From positions 6,658-70,657 of the forward strand of contig NZ_JAVKPH010000021.1 in the NCBI RefSeq assembly GCF_031432425.1: 64,000 nt of DNA, written 5' to 3'. The DNA comes from Ruixingdingia sedimenti (GTDB lineage: Bacteria > Pseudomonadota > Alphaproteobacteria > Rhodobacterales > Rhodobacteraceae). A model generated the notes under the pieces. It had not been told where the DNA came from, did no database searches, and saw only the letters and a list, made by a program, of their open reading frames with translations. Below, one piece after another: positions 1 to 7,585 of the stretch (the stretch's first letter is position 1; the number at the start of each line of letters is the position of its first letter). The translations under genes were made by a program, and so were the position numbers.

Positions 1-384
1 GCGCAGCACCATTTCCTCTATCGCTCGTCCTATTACTGGGACGATGCGGCGGACGACGCCGCCTTTTTCGCCGCCCGCGCGGCGCGCCGCACCGTGCTGG
101 GGCCGGATTGCTGGATCGGCCATGGCGCGATCGTCAAGCCCGAGGTGACGGTGGGCGCCGGCGCCATCGTCGCCGCCGGCGCGGTGGTGACGCGCGACGT
201 GGCGCCCTTCATGATCGTTGCGGGCGTGCCGGCCGTGCCGATCCGCGCGCGGTTTCCGGCGGCGGTGGCGGACCGGCTGCTGGCGCTGGCCTGGTGGGAC
301 TGGGACCACGCCCGCCTGCGCGCCGCGCTGGAGGATTTCCGCGCGCTGAAGGCCGAGGCGTTCCTGGAGAAATACGGCGGCTGA
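1..384 (+). CDS. Hexapeptide-repeat acetyltransferase of phosphonate operons (5' truncated by window)
   Basis: The reading frame is open from base 1 to the TGA at 382-384; the start lies outside the window. The visible 127 residues show left-handed beta-helix hexapeptide repeats (residues such as VLGPDCWIGHGAIVKPEVTVGAGAIVAAGAVV) followed by the helical tail WWDWDHARLRAALEDFRALKAEAFLEKY, typical of the transferase-hexapeptide protein found in C-P lyase clusters (TIGR03308-like, as I recall it). Such enzymes usually transfer an acyl group from a CoA donor; the substrate here is unknown, and aminoalkylphosphonate is an inference from the adjacent phn genes. It runs towards phnF and is separated from it by a repeat element. 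Confidence 0.8.
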   Translation, partial: AQHHFLYRSSYYWDDAADDAAFFAARAARRTVLGPDCWIGHGAIVKPEVTVGAGAIVAAGAVVTRDVAPFMIVAGVPAVPIRARFPAAVADRLLALAWWDWDHARLRAALEDFRALKAEAFLEKYGG

Positions 385-430
385 TGCGGGCGTTGCGCCC
401 GATGCCCGGCCTCTGGCCGGGTGGAAAGAT

Positions 431-545
431 GCGCGCGCCGCGCGGGAGTATTTTGGGAAAGGTGAAGCCGCAAGGCGCACCCCTTTTCCGAAAGGGGCGC
501 CCCTCTTCATTTTCTGTCCGATAAATATCCCCGCGCGGCGCGCGC
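431..545. repeat. Family B inverted-repeat element, copy B1
   Basis: Two long inverted arms bracket an inner hairpin. The left arm (about 431-469) reads GCGCGCCGCGCGGGAGTATT then GGGAAAGGTGAAG; the right arm (about 506-543) reads TTCATTTTCTGTCC then AAATATCCCCGCGCGGCGCG. The inner hairpin pairs CCCCTTT (480-486) with AAAGGGG (491-497). It lies between convergent genes, so it could end transcription from both sides. Related copies are at 20685, 36770, 48931 and 55330. Confidence 0.75.
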
Positions 546-590
546 AGCTTTCCGCCGGGCCGAACGCCGGGTGGGGGCCCGCAGTCCGGC

Positions 591-1307
591 CTATTCCGGT
601 GTCACGGTCAGCGTCACCCGGTCGCCGGCGAACCAGGTGGTGCCGAATTCCACCGGTCTGCCTGCGGGGTCGATGTTGACGCCGACCGACCGCAGGACCG
701 GCGCGCCCTCGGGCAGGGCCAGCGCGAGCGCCATGAGGGCGTCGGCGCGTTTCGCCGTCAGCCGGGTTTCGGCGCGGGTGTAGTCGCGCACCCCGCAGGC
801 GGCCAGCGCGGCCGTCACGGATTGCGTTTGCGCCAGCGCCGCCAGCAGGCCGGGCAGGGCGGCGGCGGGAAACACGCTGCGGAAGGCCGCGACCGGCTGG
901 CCGTCGATCAGCGACACGCCCTCGACCACATGCACCGCCGCGCCGGGGGGCAGGCGCAGCGCCGCGGCCTCTTTCGCGCGTGCGGGGCGGGTTTCCCGGC
1001 GCGTGATCCGTTTCGCCGGGGTGCGGCCCGATGCCGTGACCGCCTGGTGGAACCGCACCCTGCGGCCGAGCGGGTAGTCGGTCGGCCGCGCGGTCACGAA
1101 GACGCCCGCGCCGCGCCTGGGGCGGACCGTCCCCGCCTCTGCCAGCGCCGCCAGCGCGCGGCGCACGGTATGGCGGTTGACGCCGAAGCGGGCGGCGAGT
1201 TCCGCCTCTGTCGGCAGTTTCGCGCCGGGGGGATAGAGGCCCTCGGCGATATCCGTGCCGAGGCTGTCGGCGATGGTCTTCCACAGCGGGGTGGGGGTGG
1301 ATGTCAT
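591..1307 (-). CDS. phnF: PhnF, GntR/HutC-family repressor of the phosphonate operon
   Basis: A 238-residue protein with an N-terminal GntR winged helix (about residues 8-70; LPTEAELAARFGVNRHTVRRALAALAEAGTVRPRRGAGVFV) and a C-terminal UTRA-type ligand-binding domain (about 85-235). HutC-type regulators bind a small effector and control the neighbouring catabolic operon. It is divergent from phnG with 102 bp between the starts, and that gap holds an imperfect 20-bp palindrome. The ATG at 1307 is chosen because it starts just before the conserved WKTIADSLGTDIAEGLYPPG segment. Repression of phnG-N is inferred from family and position. Confidence 0.9.
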   Translation of the reverse strand: MTSTPTPLWKTIADSLGTDIAEGLYPPGAKLPTEAELAARFGVNRHTVRRALAALAEAGTVRPRRGAGVFVTARPTDYPLGRRVRFHQAVTASGRTPAKRITRRETRPARAKEAAALRLPPGAAVHVVEGVSLIDGQPVAAFRSVFPAAALPGLLAALAQTQSVTAALAACGVRDYTRAETRLTAKRADALMALALALPEGAPVLRSVGVNIDPAGRPVEFGTTWFAGDRVTLTVTPE

Positions 1308-1366
1308 GGAAAATTCACAACGCGGCTGTTGAGGCGACTCGGGGTCTGCGGTAAGAATTTGTCGAG

Positions 1367-1386
1367 TTGTATAGTTATCTAGACAA
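1367..1386. promoter_or_regulatory. Candidate PhnF operator
   Basis: TTGTATAGTTATCTAGACAA is an imperfect inverted repeat (8 of 10 positions match between half-sites) in the only AT-rich stretch between divergent phnF and phnG, 23 bases upstream of the phnG start. GntR/HutC repressors bind palindromes of this size. Assignment to PhnF is inference. Confidence 0.55.
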
Positions 1387-1409
1387 ATCTGCAAGATGTC
1401 GAGGACCGC

Positions 1410-1862
1410 ATGACGACAATGCCCGAGACCGCCGAACGCCAGCGCAGGGGCTGGATGGCGCTGCTGGCCAAGGCTCCGCCCGCGCGGCTGGCGGCGCTGC
1501 TGCCCGACCTGCCGGCGCACGAGATGCTGCGCCCGCCGGAAACCGGCGCGGTGATGGTGCGGGGCCGCGCGGGGGGCACGGGCGCGGCCTTCAACCTGGG
1601 CGAGATGACGGTGACGCGCTGTTCGGTGCGGCTGGCGGGGGGCGCGGTGGGCCATGCCTGGGTGCAGGGGCGCGACCGGGCGCATGCCGCCCGCGCCGCG
1701 GTGGCCGATGCGCTGATGCAGACCCCGGCGGCCGACCGCATCCGGGCCGGGGTTCTGGCGCCGCTGGCGGCAGAGGCCGCGGCGGCGCGGGAAGCGCGCG
1801 CGGGCAAGGCGGCGGCGACGCGGGTCGATTTCTTCACCCTGGTGCGCGGAGAGGATCAATGA
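1410..1862 (+). CDS. phnG: PhnG, C-P lyase core subunit
   Basis: A 150-residue protein matching PhnG in length and in the motifs GWMALLAKAPPARL (near 14), RGRAGGTGAAFNLGEMTVTRCSVRL and GHAWVQGRDRAHAARAAVADAL. In Escherichia coli, PhnG with PhnH, PhnI and PhnJ forms the soluble C-P lyase core, and PhnG takes part in the PhnI step that couples phosphonate to the ribose of ATP. It is the first gene of the plus-strand operon, directly downstream of the putative PhnF site, and its TGA overlaps the phnH ATG in an ATGA junction. Confidence 0.93.
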   Translation: MTTMPETAERQRRGWMALLAKAPPARLAALLPDLPAHEMLRPPETGAVMVRGRAGGTGAAFNLGEMTVTRCSVRLAGGAVGHAWVQGRDRAHAARAAVADALMQTPAADRIRAGVLAPLAAEAAAAREARAGKAAATRVDFFTLVRGEDQ

Positions 1863-2440
1863 CCGCCCGGGCCCCGACCGACAGCCTTGCGGGCGGTTTC
1901 GCGGACGCCCCGCGCCAGTCCGCCCGCGCCTTCCGCGCGATGATGGAGGCGATGGCCCGCCCGGGCACGATCCACGCCCTTGCCGGGGCGGCGCCGCCTG
2001 CGCCCCTGTCGGTGGCGGCGGGGGTGGCGCTGCTGGTGCTGGCCGACGGCACGACGCCGGTGCATCTGGCCGGCGCCGCCGATTGCGCCGCGGTTCGCGG
2101 CTGGATCGCCTTTCACATCGGCGCGCCGCTGGCGGCGGCGGAGGAAGCGGATTTCGCCCTGGGCCGGTGGGCGGACCTCTGCCCGGTGGACCGGTTCCGC
2201 ACCGGCGATCCGGCATACCCCGACCGGTCGGCCACGCTGATCGTCGAGGTGGCGCGCCTTGCCCCCGAGGGCCCGCGCCTGACCGGCCCCGGCATCCGCG
2301 ACATCGCGCATCTGTCGCTGCCCGGGGTCGCGGCCTTCCGCGCCAACCGGGCGCTGTTCCCGCGCGGGTTCGATACCTTCCTGACCTGCGGCGACCGCAT
2401 CGCGGCGCTGCCCCGCACGACCCTGGTGGAGGACGCCTGA
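1859..2440 (+). CDS. phnH: PhnH, C-P lyase core subunit
   Basis: A 193-residue protein with the PhnH pattern: an N-terminal GGFADAPRQSARAFRAMMEAMARPGTI, a central alpha/beta core, and the C-terminal GPGIRDIAHLSLPG and NRALFPRGFDTFLTCGDRIAALPRTT. PhnH is structurally like a PLP-enzyme half without the cofactor and is needed for formation of the ribosyl-triphosphate phosphonate intermediate. Its start overlaps phnG by 4 bp and its stop overlaps phnI by one base, so the three are translationally coupled. Confidence 0.93.
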   Translation: MTARAPTDSLAGGFADAPRQSARAFRAMMEAMARPGTIHALAGAAPPAPLSVAAGVALLVLADGTTPVHLAGAADCAAVRGWIAFHIGAPLAAAEEADFALGRWADLCPVDRFRTGDPAYPDRSATLIVEVARLAPEGPRLTGPGIRDIAHLSLPGVAAFRANRALFPRGFDTFLTCGDRIAALPRTTLVEDA

Positions 2441-3528
2441 TGTATGTCGCGGTCAAGGGTGGCGAGCGCGCCATCGACAATGCCCATGCCTGGCTGGCCG
2501 AGGAACGCCGGGGCGACCCGGCGGTGCCGGACCTCGGGATGGACCAGATCCGCGAACAGTTGCGGCTGGCGGTCAACCGGGTGATGGCCGAAGGCTCGCT
2601 CTACGATCCCGATCTTGCGGCGCTGGCGATCAAGCAGGCGCGCGGCGACCTGATCGAGGCGGTGTTCCTGATCCGCGCCTGGCGCACGACGCTGCCGCGG
2701 CTCGGCGCCTCCGTCCCGGTGGAAACGGCGGGCATGGCGGTGGACCGGCGCATCAGCGCCACGTTCAAGGACCTGCCGGGCGGGCAGGTGCTGGGGCCGA
2801 CCTTCGATTATACCCACCGGCTGCTGGATTTCGCGCTGGCGGCCGAAGGGCTGCCCCCGCCCGCGCCCACCGCCCCCGCCACGCCCGGCCCGGTGCCGCA
2901 TGTCATGGGCTTCCTGAACCGCGACGGGCTGATCGAGCCCGCGGCCGGGGACGAGGGTGCGCCGCCCGACCTGACGCGCACGCCGCTGGAACTGCCGGCC
3001 TGCCGGGCGCTGCGGCTTCAGGCGCTGGCGCGGGGGGACGAGGGGTTCATCCTGTCGCTCGCCTATTCCACGCAGCGCGGCTACGGGCGCACGCATGCCT
3101 TCGTGGGCGAATTGCGCATCGGCCGCGTGGCGGTGGAGGTGGAGATCCCCGAACTCGGCTTCGCCGTCGAGATCGGCGAGGTGGAACTGACCGAATGCGA
3201 GACGGTGAACCAGTTCACCGGATCCAGGTCCGAGCCGCCGCAGTTCACCCGCGGCTACGGGCTGGTCTTCGGCCAGTCGGAACGCAAGGCCATCGCCATG
3301 AGCCTCGTGGACCGCGCGCTGCGCTGGAAGGAACTGGGCGAGGATTATACCGGCGCCCCGGCGCAGGACGAGGAATTCGTGCTGGCGCATTGCGACAACA
3401 TCCAGGCGACGGGGTTTCTGGAACATATCAAGCTGCCGCATTACGTGGATTTCCAGGCCGAACTGGAACTGATCCGCCGCCTGCGGGCAGAGGCGGCGCA
3501 GGTGCAGGCGCAGGAGGCGGCGGAATGA
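2440..3528 (+). CDS. phnI: PhnI, nucleosidase / phosphonate ribosyl triphosphate synthase subunit
   Basis: A 362-residue protein starting MYVAVKGGERAIDNAHAWLAEERRGD, the characteristic PhnI N-terminus, with later conserved stretches MGFLNRDGLIEP, SLAYSTQRGYGRTHAFVGELRIG and GYGLVFGQSERKAIAMSLVDRAL. PhnI removes the base from a purine nucleoside triphosphate and, with PhnG, PhnH and PhnL, joins phosphonate to the ribose C1. The length matches the family. In most operons phnJ follows directly; here about 150 bp of repeat-rich DNA and a DUF559 gene come between. Confidence 0.95.
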   Translation: MYVAVKGGERAIDNAHAWLAEERRGDPAVPDLGMDQIREQLRLAVNRVMAEGSLYDPDLAALAIKQARGDLIEAVFLIRAWRTTLPRLGASVPVETAGMAVDRRISATFKDLPGGQVLGPTFDYTHRLLDFALAAEGLPPPAPTAPATPGPVPHVMGFLNRDGLIEPAAGDEGAPPDLTRTPLELPACRALRLQALARGDEGFILSLAYSTQRGYGRTHAFVGELRIGRVAVEVEIPELGFAVEIGEVELTECETVNQFTGSRSEPPQFTRGYGLVFGQSERKAIAMSLVDRALRWKELGEDYTGAPAQDEEFVLAHCDNIQATGFLEHIKLPHYVDFQAELELIRRLRAEAAQVQAQEAAE

Positions 3529-3540
3529 GCGCCCTTCCGT

Positions 3541-3677
3541 CGACCCCCCTCACCCCGGCCCTCTCCCCCTTGGGGAGAGGGAGGCGGGCAGCGTTAACCC
3601 CTTGCTTACCAACCCCGGCGCAGGCTGGCGGGGTCGGCGCGGTTCCTCTGCCCGGCGGGGAGAGGGAGAGGGAACGG
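3541..3677. repeat. GC-rich hairpin repeat in front of the inserted DUF559 gene
   Basis: The sequence after phnI contains CCCCCCTCACCCCGGCC and a strong hairpin pairing CCCTCTCCCC with GGGGAGAGGG (about 3559-3582), then GCGGGGAGAGGGAGAGGG near 3657-3672. I recall runs of this CCTCACCC/GGGAGAGGG type as common dispersed repeats in many proteobacteria, often beside DUF559 genes. It appears to have come in together with the following gene. Confidence 0.5.
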
Positions 3678-4016
3678 ATGCGCAGATGCGATGCGGTGAC
3701 GGCCGAGGTACGCCTTGCGCGCCAGGCGATGACCCCGGCCGAGGCGGTGCTGTGGCCGCTGTTGCGGGGCCGCGGTTTCCGGGGGCTGAAGTTCCGCCGG
3801 ATGGAGCCGGTGGCCGGCCATGTGGCGCCTTTCGCCTGCCGCCCGGCGCGGCTGATCCTCGATCTGCAGGCGGGTGCGGTGCCGACCGCGAACGACATCC
3901 ACCGCGTCGCGGCCTTCGCCGCCGCGGGCTGGCGGGTCTGTGTGCTGGCCGAGGCCGAGGTTCTGGCCGCGCCCGCCGCCGCCTTGCAACGACTGTTTCC
4001 CGGGGCCCGGACATGA
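3678..4016 (+). CDS. DUF559-family (Vsr-like fold) protein inserted in the phn operon, active site apparently degraded
   Basis: A 112-residue protein with the DUF559 layout: LARQAMTPAEAVLWPLLRGRGFRGLKFRRMEPV (residues 11-43), then VAPFACRPARLILDLQAGA, DIHRVAAFAAAGWRVCVLAEAEVL. The family resembles very-short-patch-repair endonucleases. In the usual pattern the middle reads IVDFaC...vvElDGgqH; here the acidic and histidine positions are replaced (VAPF; LDLQAGAV), so nuclease activity is doubtful. The start at 3678 follows a purine-rich GAGAGGGAACG. The stop overlaps the phnJ start as ATGA, so phnJ translation probably depends on it. Confidence 0.75.
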   Translation: MRRCDAVTAEVRLARQAMTPAEAVLWPLLRGRGFRGLKFRRMEPVAGHVAPFACRPARLILDLQAGAVPTANDIHRVAAFAAAGWRVCVLAEAEVLAAPAAALQRLFPGART

Positions 4017-4888
4017 CCGATACCGCCTGCAACTTCGCCTATCTCGACGAACAGACCAAGCGGATGATCCGCCGCGCGCTGCTCAAGGCGCTGGCGATCC
4101 CCGGTTATCAGGTGCCCTTCGCCAGCCGCGAGATGCCGATGCCCTATGGCTGGGGCACCGGCGGCGTGCAGGTGACGGCGGCCTGTCTGGTGCCCGAGGA
4201 CCGGCTGAAGGTCATCGACCAGGGGGCGGACGACACCACCAACGCGGTCTCGATCCGCAGGTTCTTTCAGCGCACCGCGGGGGTGGCCGTGACCGAGCGC
4301 ACGGCAGAGGCGACGGTGATCCAGACCCGCCACCGCATCCCCGAACATCCCCTGACCGAGGGCCAGATCCTCGTCTACCAGGTGCCGATCCCCGAGCCGC
4401 TGCGGTTTCTGGAACCGCGCGAGACCGAGACGCGCAAGATGCATGCGCTGGAGGAATACGGGCTGATGCATGTGAAGCTTTACGAGGATATCGCGCGCCA
4501 CGGGGCGATCGCCACAAGCTATGCCTATCCCGTCAGGGTCGAGGGGCGCTATGTCATGGATCCCTCGCCGATCCCCCGGTTCGACAACCCGAAACTGGGC
4601 GGGAACCCGGCGATCCAGCTGTTCGGCGCGGGGCGCGAACAGCGCATCCATGCGCTGCCGCCCTATACCGGGGTGGTGAGCCTCGATTTCGAGGACCATC
4701 CCTTCACCGCCAGCAAGGCGCCGCATGACTGCGACCTGTGCGGGGCGGGCGACAGCTATCTGGACGAGGTGATCACCGATGATGCCGGCGGGCGGATGCA
4801 TGTCTGTTCGGACACCGATTTCTGCGCCACCCGCCGGGCGGCGGGACATGTGGGGCGGTTGGGCGTGCCCGTCGAGGGGGCCGCGTGA
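4013..4888 (+). CDS. phnJ: PhnJ, radical-SAM C-P lyase catalytic subunit
   Basis: A 291-residue protein with the unusual PhnJ cysteine pattern: C240 and C243 (CDLC), C265 and C271 (CSDTDFC), matching the four essential cysteines of the Escherichia coli enzyme (241, 244, 266, 272). Three bind a [4Fe-4S] cluster and the last is the thiyl-radical residue. The enzyme cleaves 5-phosphoribosyl 1-phosphonate to 5-phosphoribosyl 1,2-cyclic phosphate and an alkane. The start MTDTACNFAYLDEQTKRMIRRALLKA is the family N-terminus. It is coupled to the inserted DUF559 gene upstream and to phnK downstream. Confidence 0.97.
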   Translation: MTDTACNFAYLDEQTKRMIRRALLKALAIPGYQVPFASREMPMPYGWGTGGVQVTAACLVPEDRLKVIDQGADDTTNAVSIRRFFQRTAGVAVTERTAEATVIQTRHRIPEHPLTEGQILVYQVPIPEPLRFLEPRETETRKMHALEEYGLMHVKLYEDIARHGAIATSYAYPVRVEGRYVMDPSPIPRFDNPKLGGNPAIQLFGAGREQRIHALPPYTGVVSLDFEDHPFTASKAPHDCDLCGAGDSYLDEVITDDAGGRMHVCSDTDFCATRRAAGHVGRLGVPVEGAA

Positions 4889-5685
4889 TGGGGGGCGTCG
4901 CTGTGAGTATTTGTGGCAAGATGAAGCCCGATGCGCCGCTTTTGTCGGTGGCGGGGCTGACCAGGCTTTACGGCGCGCGGATCGGCTGTGCCGATGTGTC
5001 CTTCGACCTTTACCCGGGCGAGGTTCTGGGGATCGTCGGCGAAAGCGGGTCGGGCAAGTCGACGCTGCTGTCCTGCCTTGCCGGGCACCAGCGGCCCGAC
5101 GGGGGGCGTGTTCTCTATGACGGGCGCGACGTGCTGGCGCTGGACGAGGCCGCGCGGCGGCGGCTGTCGCGCACCGATTGGGCCTATGTGCACCAGAACC
5201 CGCGCGACGGGCTGCGCATGGGGGTTTCGGCGGGCGGCAATGTGGGCGAGCGGCTGATGGCCGTGGGCGCGCGGCATTACGGGACGATCCGCGCCGGGGC
5301 GGCCGACTGGCTGAACCGGGTGGAAATCGCCGCCGACCGGATCGACGACCGGCCCACCGCCTTTTCGGGCGGCATGCAGCAACGCTTGCAGATCGCGCGC
5401 AATCTGGTGACGGGGCCGCGGCTGGTGTTCATGGACGAACCCACCGGGGGGCTGGATGTCAGCGTGCAGGCGCGGTTGCTGGATCTGCTGCGCGGGCTGG
5501 TGCGCGATCTGGGGCTGTCGGTGGTGATCGTCACGCATGACCTTGCGGTGGTGCGGCTTCTGGCCGACCGGCTGATGGTGATGCGGGGGGGCCGGGTGGT
5601 GGAACAGGGGCTGACCGACCAGGTGCTCGATGATCCGCAGCACGGCTATACGCAGCTTCTGGTGTCTTCGGTATTGCAGGTCTGA
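4888..5685 (+). CDS. phnK: PhnK, ABC-type ATPase of the C-P lyase complex
   Basis: An ABC ATPase of about 265 residues: Walker A GESGSGKST, Q-loop VHQNPRDGL, signature SGGMQQRLQIARNL, Walker B LVFMDEPTGGLD and the H-loop histidine in VTHDLAVV. PhnK binds PhnJ in the core complex rather than a membrane permease. ATG 4888 is chosen because GAGGGGG lies 8 bases upstream; it shares a base with the phnJ stop. An alternative ATG at 4921 (MKPDAPLLSV) better matches the length of known PhnK. The 11 extra residues are encoded by DNA resembling half of repeat family B. Confidence 0.93.
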   Translation: MGGVAVSICGKMKPDAPLLSVAGLTRLYGARIGCADVSFDLYPGEVLGIVGESGSGKSTLLSCLAGHQRPDGGRVLYDGRDVLALDEAARRRLSRTDWAYVHQNPRDGLRMGVSAGGNVGERLMAVGARHYGTIRAGAADWLNRVEIAADRIDDRPTAFSGGMQQRLQIARNLVTGPRLVFMDEPTGGLDVSVQARLLDLLRGLVRDLGLSVVIVTHDLAVVRLLADRLMVMRGGRVVEQGLTDQVLDDPQHGYTQLLVSSVLQV

Positions 5686-5688
5686 GCC

Positions 5689-6372
5689 ATGATCGAGATC
5701 GAGAACCTTTCCAAGACCTTCACCCTGCACAATCAGGGCGGCGCGGTGATCCCGGTGATGGCCGGGGCCGGCCTGCGGGTCGCCCGGGGCGAATGCGTGG
5801 GGCTGGCGGGGCCTTCGGGGGCGGGGAAATCCACGCTGATGCGGGTGGTGCACGGCAACTATCTGGCGGCGGGCGGGCATGTCCGCGTGGGCGGGCTGGA
5901 CCTGACCACCGCCGCCCCGCGCGAGATCATCCGGCTGCGGCGCGAGGTGCTGGGCCATGTCAGCCAGTTCCTGCGCGTCGTGCCCCGGGTGCCCGCGCTG
6001 GAGGTGGTGGCCGAGCCCCTGCTGACCCTCGGCACCGCGCCGGAGGCCGCGCGGGCGCGGGCGGCGGCGCTGCTGGCGCGGCTCAATATCCCTGCGCGGC
6101 TGTGGGGGCTGTCGCCCACCACCTTTTCGGGGGGCGAGCAACAGCGGGTGAACATCGCGCGCGGTTTCGTCCACGACTATCCTGCGCTGCTGCTGGACGA
6201 GCCGACGGCCAGCCTCGACGCCGCCAACCGCGAGGTGGTGCTGCAACTCATCGAAGAGGCGAAGGCGCGCGGCGCGGCGATCCTCGGCATCTTTCACGAT
6301 GCGGGGGCGCGGGACCGGGTCTGCGACCGGCTGGTGGATGTGGCGGCCTTTGCGCCCGGGGCGGCGGCATGA
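5689..6372 (+). CDS. phnL: PhnL, ABC-type ATPase of the C-P lyase system
   Basis: A 227-residue ABC ATPase: Walker A GPSGAGKST, Q-loop region VSQFLRVVPRVPALEVVAEPLL, signature FSGGEQQRVNIARGF, Walker B LLLDEPTASLD. The GEQQRVNIARGF form and the short length identify PhnL, which supports formation of the phosphonate ribosyl triphosphate intermediate. It starts three bases after phnK and its stop overlaps the phnN start as ATGA. Confidence 0.93.
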   Translation: MIEIENLSKTFTLHNQGGAVIPVMAGAGLRVARGECVGLAGPSGAGKSTLMRVVHGNYLAAGGHVRVGGLDLTTAAPREIIRLRREVLGHVSQFLRVVPRVPALEVVAEPLLTLGTAPEAARARAAALLARLNIPARLWGLSPTTFSGGEQQRVNIARGFVHDYPALLLDEPTASLDAANREVVLQLIEEAKARGAAILGIFHDAGARDRVCDRLVDVAAFAPGAAA

Positions 6373-6893
6373 TCGTTGCGGTGGTCGGGCCTTCGGGGGC
6401 GGGCAAGGACATGCTGATCGCGGCGGCGGTGGCGCGCGATCCCCGGCTGCGGCGGTTGCGCCGGGTCATCACCCGGCCCGCCGCGGCGGGGGGCGAGGAT
6501 TTCGAGGGCGTCACCGCCGCCGAATTCGCCGCCCGCAAGGCGCGGGGCGAATTCGCGCTGGACTGGCAGGCGCATGGGCTGTGCTACGGCATCCCGCGCG
6601 ACCGGATCGCGGGGCCGGGGGTGGCGGTGTTCAACGGTTCGCGCGCGGCGCTGCCGCAGGCTTTGGCGCGGTTTCCGGGGTTGCGGGTGGTGCTGGTGAC
6701 GGCGCCGCCGGCGGTGCTGGCCGAACGGCTGGCCGCGCGCGGGCGCGAGCCTGCGGCAGAGATCCGCGCCCGGCTGGAACGGGCGGCCTTTGCCCTGCCC
6801 GAAGGGGTGGCGGCGGTCACGGTGATGAACGACGCCAGCCCCGAGGCGGGCGTCGCGCGGTTTCTGGCCGCGCTTCAGCCGGAAAGGGCATAG
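6369..6893 (+). CDS. phnN: PhnN, ribose 1,5-bisphosphate phosphokinase
   Basis: A 174-residue guanylate-kinase-like protein with P-loop GPSGAGKDML at residues 7-16 and RRVITRPA, a motif shared with PhnN and GMP kinases. PhnN phosphorylates ribose 1,5-bisphosphate to PRPP, returning the ribose of the C-P lyase product to nucleotide synthesis. It is the last gene of the plus-strand operon; its 3' end overlaps the opposing DUF1045 gene by 19 bp. Confidence 0.92.
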   Translation: MIVAVVGPSGAGKDMLIAAAVARDPRLRRLRRVITRPAAAGGEDFEGVTAAEFAARKARGEFALDWQAHGLCYGIPRDRIAGPGVAVFNGSRAALPQALARFPGLRVVLVTAPPAVLAERLAARGREPAAEIRARLERAAFALPEGVAAVTVMNDASPEAGVARFLAALQPERA

Positions 6894-7555
6894 CGGTGCA
6901 GCAGATGGAACCGGCCCGCGTCATCCTCGCCGAACAGACACAGATCCTCGACCGCGAAGGGCGCGGGCAGGACGGGGGCGAAATGCGCCGCCAGCACCGG
7001 GGCCGCCGCCGCGGCGGTGTCGGCGGGCAGCGCGTCGGTCAGGGTCAGGTGAAAGCGGAATTCCTCCATCACGAAGGGATAGCCCCATCTGTCCAGCAGG
7101 TCGCGCTGGCGGGGGCTCAGCCTTTCGGGGCGGCGGCGGGCGGTCTCGGCCGCGGTCAGGGGGGCGCGCAGGGCATCCGTCCCCTCGACCACCGCGGCGG
7201 CGAGCGCCATCAGCGCCGCAGTATCGCCCGTGGGCGTAAGCGCAAGGAACCCCGAGAGGTTTTCGAGCCGCAGCCCCTCGCAGCGCACCGGGGCGAGCCG
7301 GGCGGCAAGGGCGGCCACCGCCGCCGCGACCGCCGCGCCGTCCATGCCCGCGGCGGGGCGGAAGGGGGCGCGCAGCGTGCCGTGGAAGCCGTATCTGCGC
7401 GGCGCGGCGGTCAGGCCGGCCGCGGGCCGGGGCAGGCCGGGCAGATCCGGCTGCGGCAGGGCGCGGCCGGTGGCCGGGTCGTGGCCCAGCCAGCGGGCCG
7501 CGCGGTCGGCAAAGGCGCCGGGGCGCGGGGCGTAGTAGACGGCGTAGCGTTTCAT
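6875..7555 (-). CDS. DUF1045 phosphonate-operon protein, 2H-phosphoesterase-like
   Basis: About 226 residues (ATG at 7555, MKRYAVYYAPRPGAFADRAARWLG; an upstream in-frame ATG at 7564 is possible). Two HxT motifs, FHGTLRAPF and FHLTLTDAL, are spaced as in 2H phosphoesterases, which act on cyclic or phosphodiester bonds. The family is typical of phn clusters (TIGR03223-like, from memory). No phnP gene is visible here, so it is a candidate for opening the cyclic ribose phosphate made by PhnJ; that role is inference. It converges on phnN and diverges from phnM. Confidence 0.85.
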   Translation of the reverse strand: MKRYAVYYAPRPGAFADRAARWLGHDPATGRALPQPDLPGLPRPAAGLTAAPRRYGFHGTLRAPFRPAAGMDGAAVAAAVAALAARLAPVRCEGLRLENLSGFLALTPTGDTAALMALAAAVVEGTDALRAPLTAAETARRRPERLSPRQRDLLDRWGYPFVMEEFRFHLTLTDALPADTAAAAAPVLAAHFAPVLPAPFAVEDLCLFGEDDAGRFHLLHRYALSG

Positions 7556-7585
7556 CGGGTCCATGCCGGGGATCTAGGGCCGTTG

